Below, piece after piece: positions 6,333 to 7,390 of a stretch of 7,390 nt of DNA. The position numbers were made by a program, and so were the translations under genes. Source of the stretch: an uncultured Pseudomonadota bacterium (GTDB lineage Bacteria > Pseudomonadota > Alphaproteobacteria > RF32 > CAG-239); assembly GCA_949295395.1 (NCBI GenBank), contig CASFLB010000062.1:1-7390 (forward strand). Direction: 5' to 3'. The stretch's first letter is position 1. Each line of letters starts with the position of its first letter. Below the pieces are notes generated by a model, which was not told where the DNA came from, searched no databases, and worked only from the letters and a program-made list of their open reading frames with translations.

Positions 6333-7373
6333 TTAGTACATTGTAGACAAGATACTTTTGAGCTTATGAATATCGTCCAAAGCTTTTCCGGTACCTTTAA
6401 CAACACAAGCCAGCGGATTCTCGGCAATAGAAACCGGAAGACCGGTTGCGTTACGCAAAACCTGATCCAAATTAGAAAGCAAAGCACCACCACCGGTTAA
6501 AACGATACCTTTATCAACGATATCTGCGGCCAATTCAGGAGCGGTATTTTCCAAAGCAACTTTAACAGCCTCAACGATTTGAGCAACCGGCTCAGCCAAA
6601 CTTTCAGCAACTTGGCGTTCGGTAATAACAATTTCCTTTGGCACGCCATTCATCAAATCACGACCTTTGATTTCGACGGTACGACCTTCACCTTTTTCCG
6701 GAGGACAAGCAGAGCCGATTTCTTTCTTAATTTTTTCGGCACTTCCTTCACCGACCAATAGGTTATGATTACGACGGATATAAGAGATAATAGCGCTATC
6801 CATTTTATCGCCGCCCACGCGAACAGAACGAGCGTAAACAATACCACCCAAAGAAAGGACGGCAACTTCGGTTGTACCACCGCCAATATCAACGACCATG
6901 CTTCCGGTCGGCTCCGTCACGGGCAATCCGGCACCGATAGCGGCCGCCATAGGCTCTTCGATTAACCAAACCTTGCGAGAGCCGGCAGCTTCAGCAGATT
7001 CCTGAATAGCACGACGTTCAACGGCGGTTGAACCGGACGGGACACAAACAATGACCATCGGAGAAGCAAAAGAACGACGATTATGAACTTTACGGATAAA
7101 ATACTTAATCATTTCTTCGGCGATTTCAAAATCGGCAATAACACCATCGCGCAAAGGACGAATAGCATGAATATTCCCCGGAGTACGCCCCAGCATCAAC
7201 TTAGCCTCATTACCAACGGCAAGCACTTGTTTTTTACCGCGATATTCTTCGATTGCGACCACAGAAGGCTCATTAAGCACAACGCCTTTTCCTCTGACAT
7301 AGACAAGCGTATTTGCGGTACCCAAGTCGATAGCCATATCAGCCGACAGCCACCCCATTAATTTTGATAACAT
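6333..7373 (-). CDS. mreB: Rod shape-determining protein MreB (bacterial actin)
   Basis: MreB is an actin-like ATPase that forms membrane-bound filaments and steers the cell-wall synthesis complex. It has 346 residues, a normal full length. The hydrophobic N-terminus (MLSKLMGWLS) resembles the membrane-anchoring helix of Gram-negative MreB. Nucleotide-binding motifs are intact: phosphate-1 loop DLGTANT at 16-22, phosphate-2 DIGGGTTEVAV at 162-172, and the adenosine loop TGGGAL at 293-298. Further MreB-specific blocks are IRPLRDGVIADF (71-82), PSGSTAVERRAI (112-123), and IGSACPP (219-225). Wording of these blocks, such as RNHNLLVGEGSAE, fits alphaproteobacterial MreB best as I remember it. The start is preceded on the minus strand by GGAG at 7386-7383 with 9 nt spacing. 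The window ends 17 nt upstream of the ATG, so the operon promoter is not visible. It is the first visible gene of the shape operon. Confidence 0.98.
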   Translation of the reverse strand: MLSKLMGWLSADMAIDLGTANTLVYVRGKGVVLNEPSVVAIEEYRGKKQVLAVGNEAKLMLGRTPGNIHAIRPLRDGVIADFEIAEEMIKYFIRKVHNRRSFASPMVIVCVPSGSTAVERRAIQESAEAAGSRKVWLIEEPMAAAIGAGLPVTEPTGSMVVDIGGGTTEVAVLSLGGIVYARSVRVGGDKMDSAIISYIRRNHNLLVGEGSAEKIKKEIGSACPPEKGEGRTVEIKGRDLMNGVPKEIVITERQVAESLAEPVAQIVEAVKVALENTAPELAADIVDKGIVLTGGGALLSNLDQVLRNATGLPVSIAENPLACVVKGTGKALDDIHKLKSILSTMY

Positions 7374-7390
7374 GATATAAATCTCCGGAT

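Overview
The window is almost entirely a conserved cell-shape (elongasome) locus of a Gram-negative bacterium, most likely a low-GC alphaproteobacterium. The MreB sequence, the gene order mreB-mreC-mreD-mrdA-rodA, and an HD-GYP half-domain of a type I associate with Alphaproteobacteria all point that way. The base composition (roughly 40-45% GC by eye) would suit an uncultured, host-associated lineage. The taxonomic call is recognition from memory, not a search.

Layout. On the minus strand, running from the right edge leftwards, are mreB (7373-6333), mreC (about 6261-5383), mreD (about 5390-4872), mrdA/PBP2 (4870-3047) and rodA (3037-1889). The genes are packed with 1-9 nt gaps or short overlaps, except for a 71 nt spacer after mreB that contains a small terminator-like hairpin. 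Together they supply the cytoskeletal scaffold (MreB), its periplasmic and membrane adaptors (MreC, MreD), and the glycosyltransferase-transpeptidase pair (RodA-PBP2) that build lateral-wall peptidoglycan. On the plus strand, running towards them, are the C-terminal half of an HD-GYP-type protein (about 175-1176) and a glyoxalase II-like metallo-beta-lactamase-fold hydrolase (1176-1892), which overlap by 1 nt. The gloB and rodA stop codons converge and overlap by 4 nt, with no convincing terminator between them.

The most notable observation is at the left edge. Bases 1-174 are about 63% GC and read, on the minus strand, as an uninterrupted 58-residue piece of a WalJ/YycJ-type metallo-hydrolase typical of Firmicutes. 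The resemblance stops abruptly at about 175, exactly where the low-GC HD-GYP sequence begins, and that HD-GYP protein lacks its upstream HD half. This looks like a chimeric junction, most simply a metagenome assembly artefact of about one read length at a contig end. The open frame running from an ATG at 22 through the junction should therefore not be taken as a real N-terminus.

I found no mobile element, CRISPR array, RNA gene or new defence or metabolic system. No stretch over 300 bases lacks a gene.
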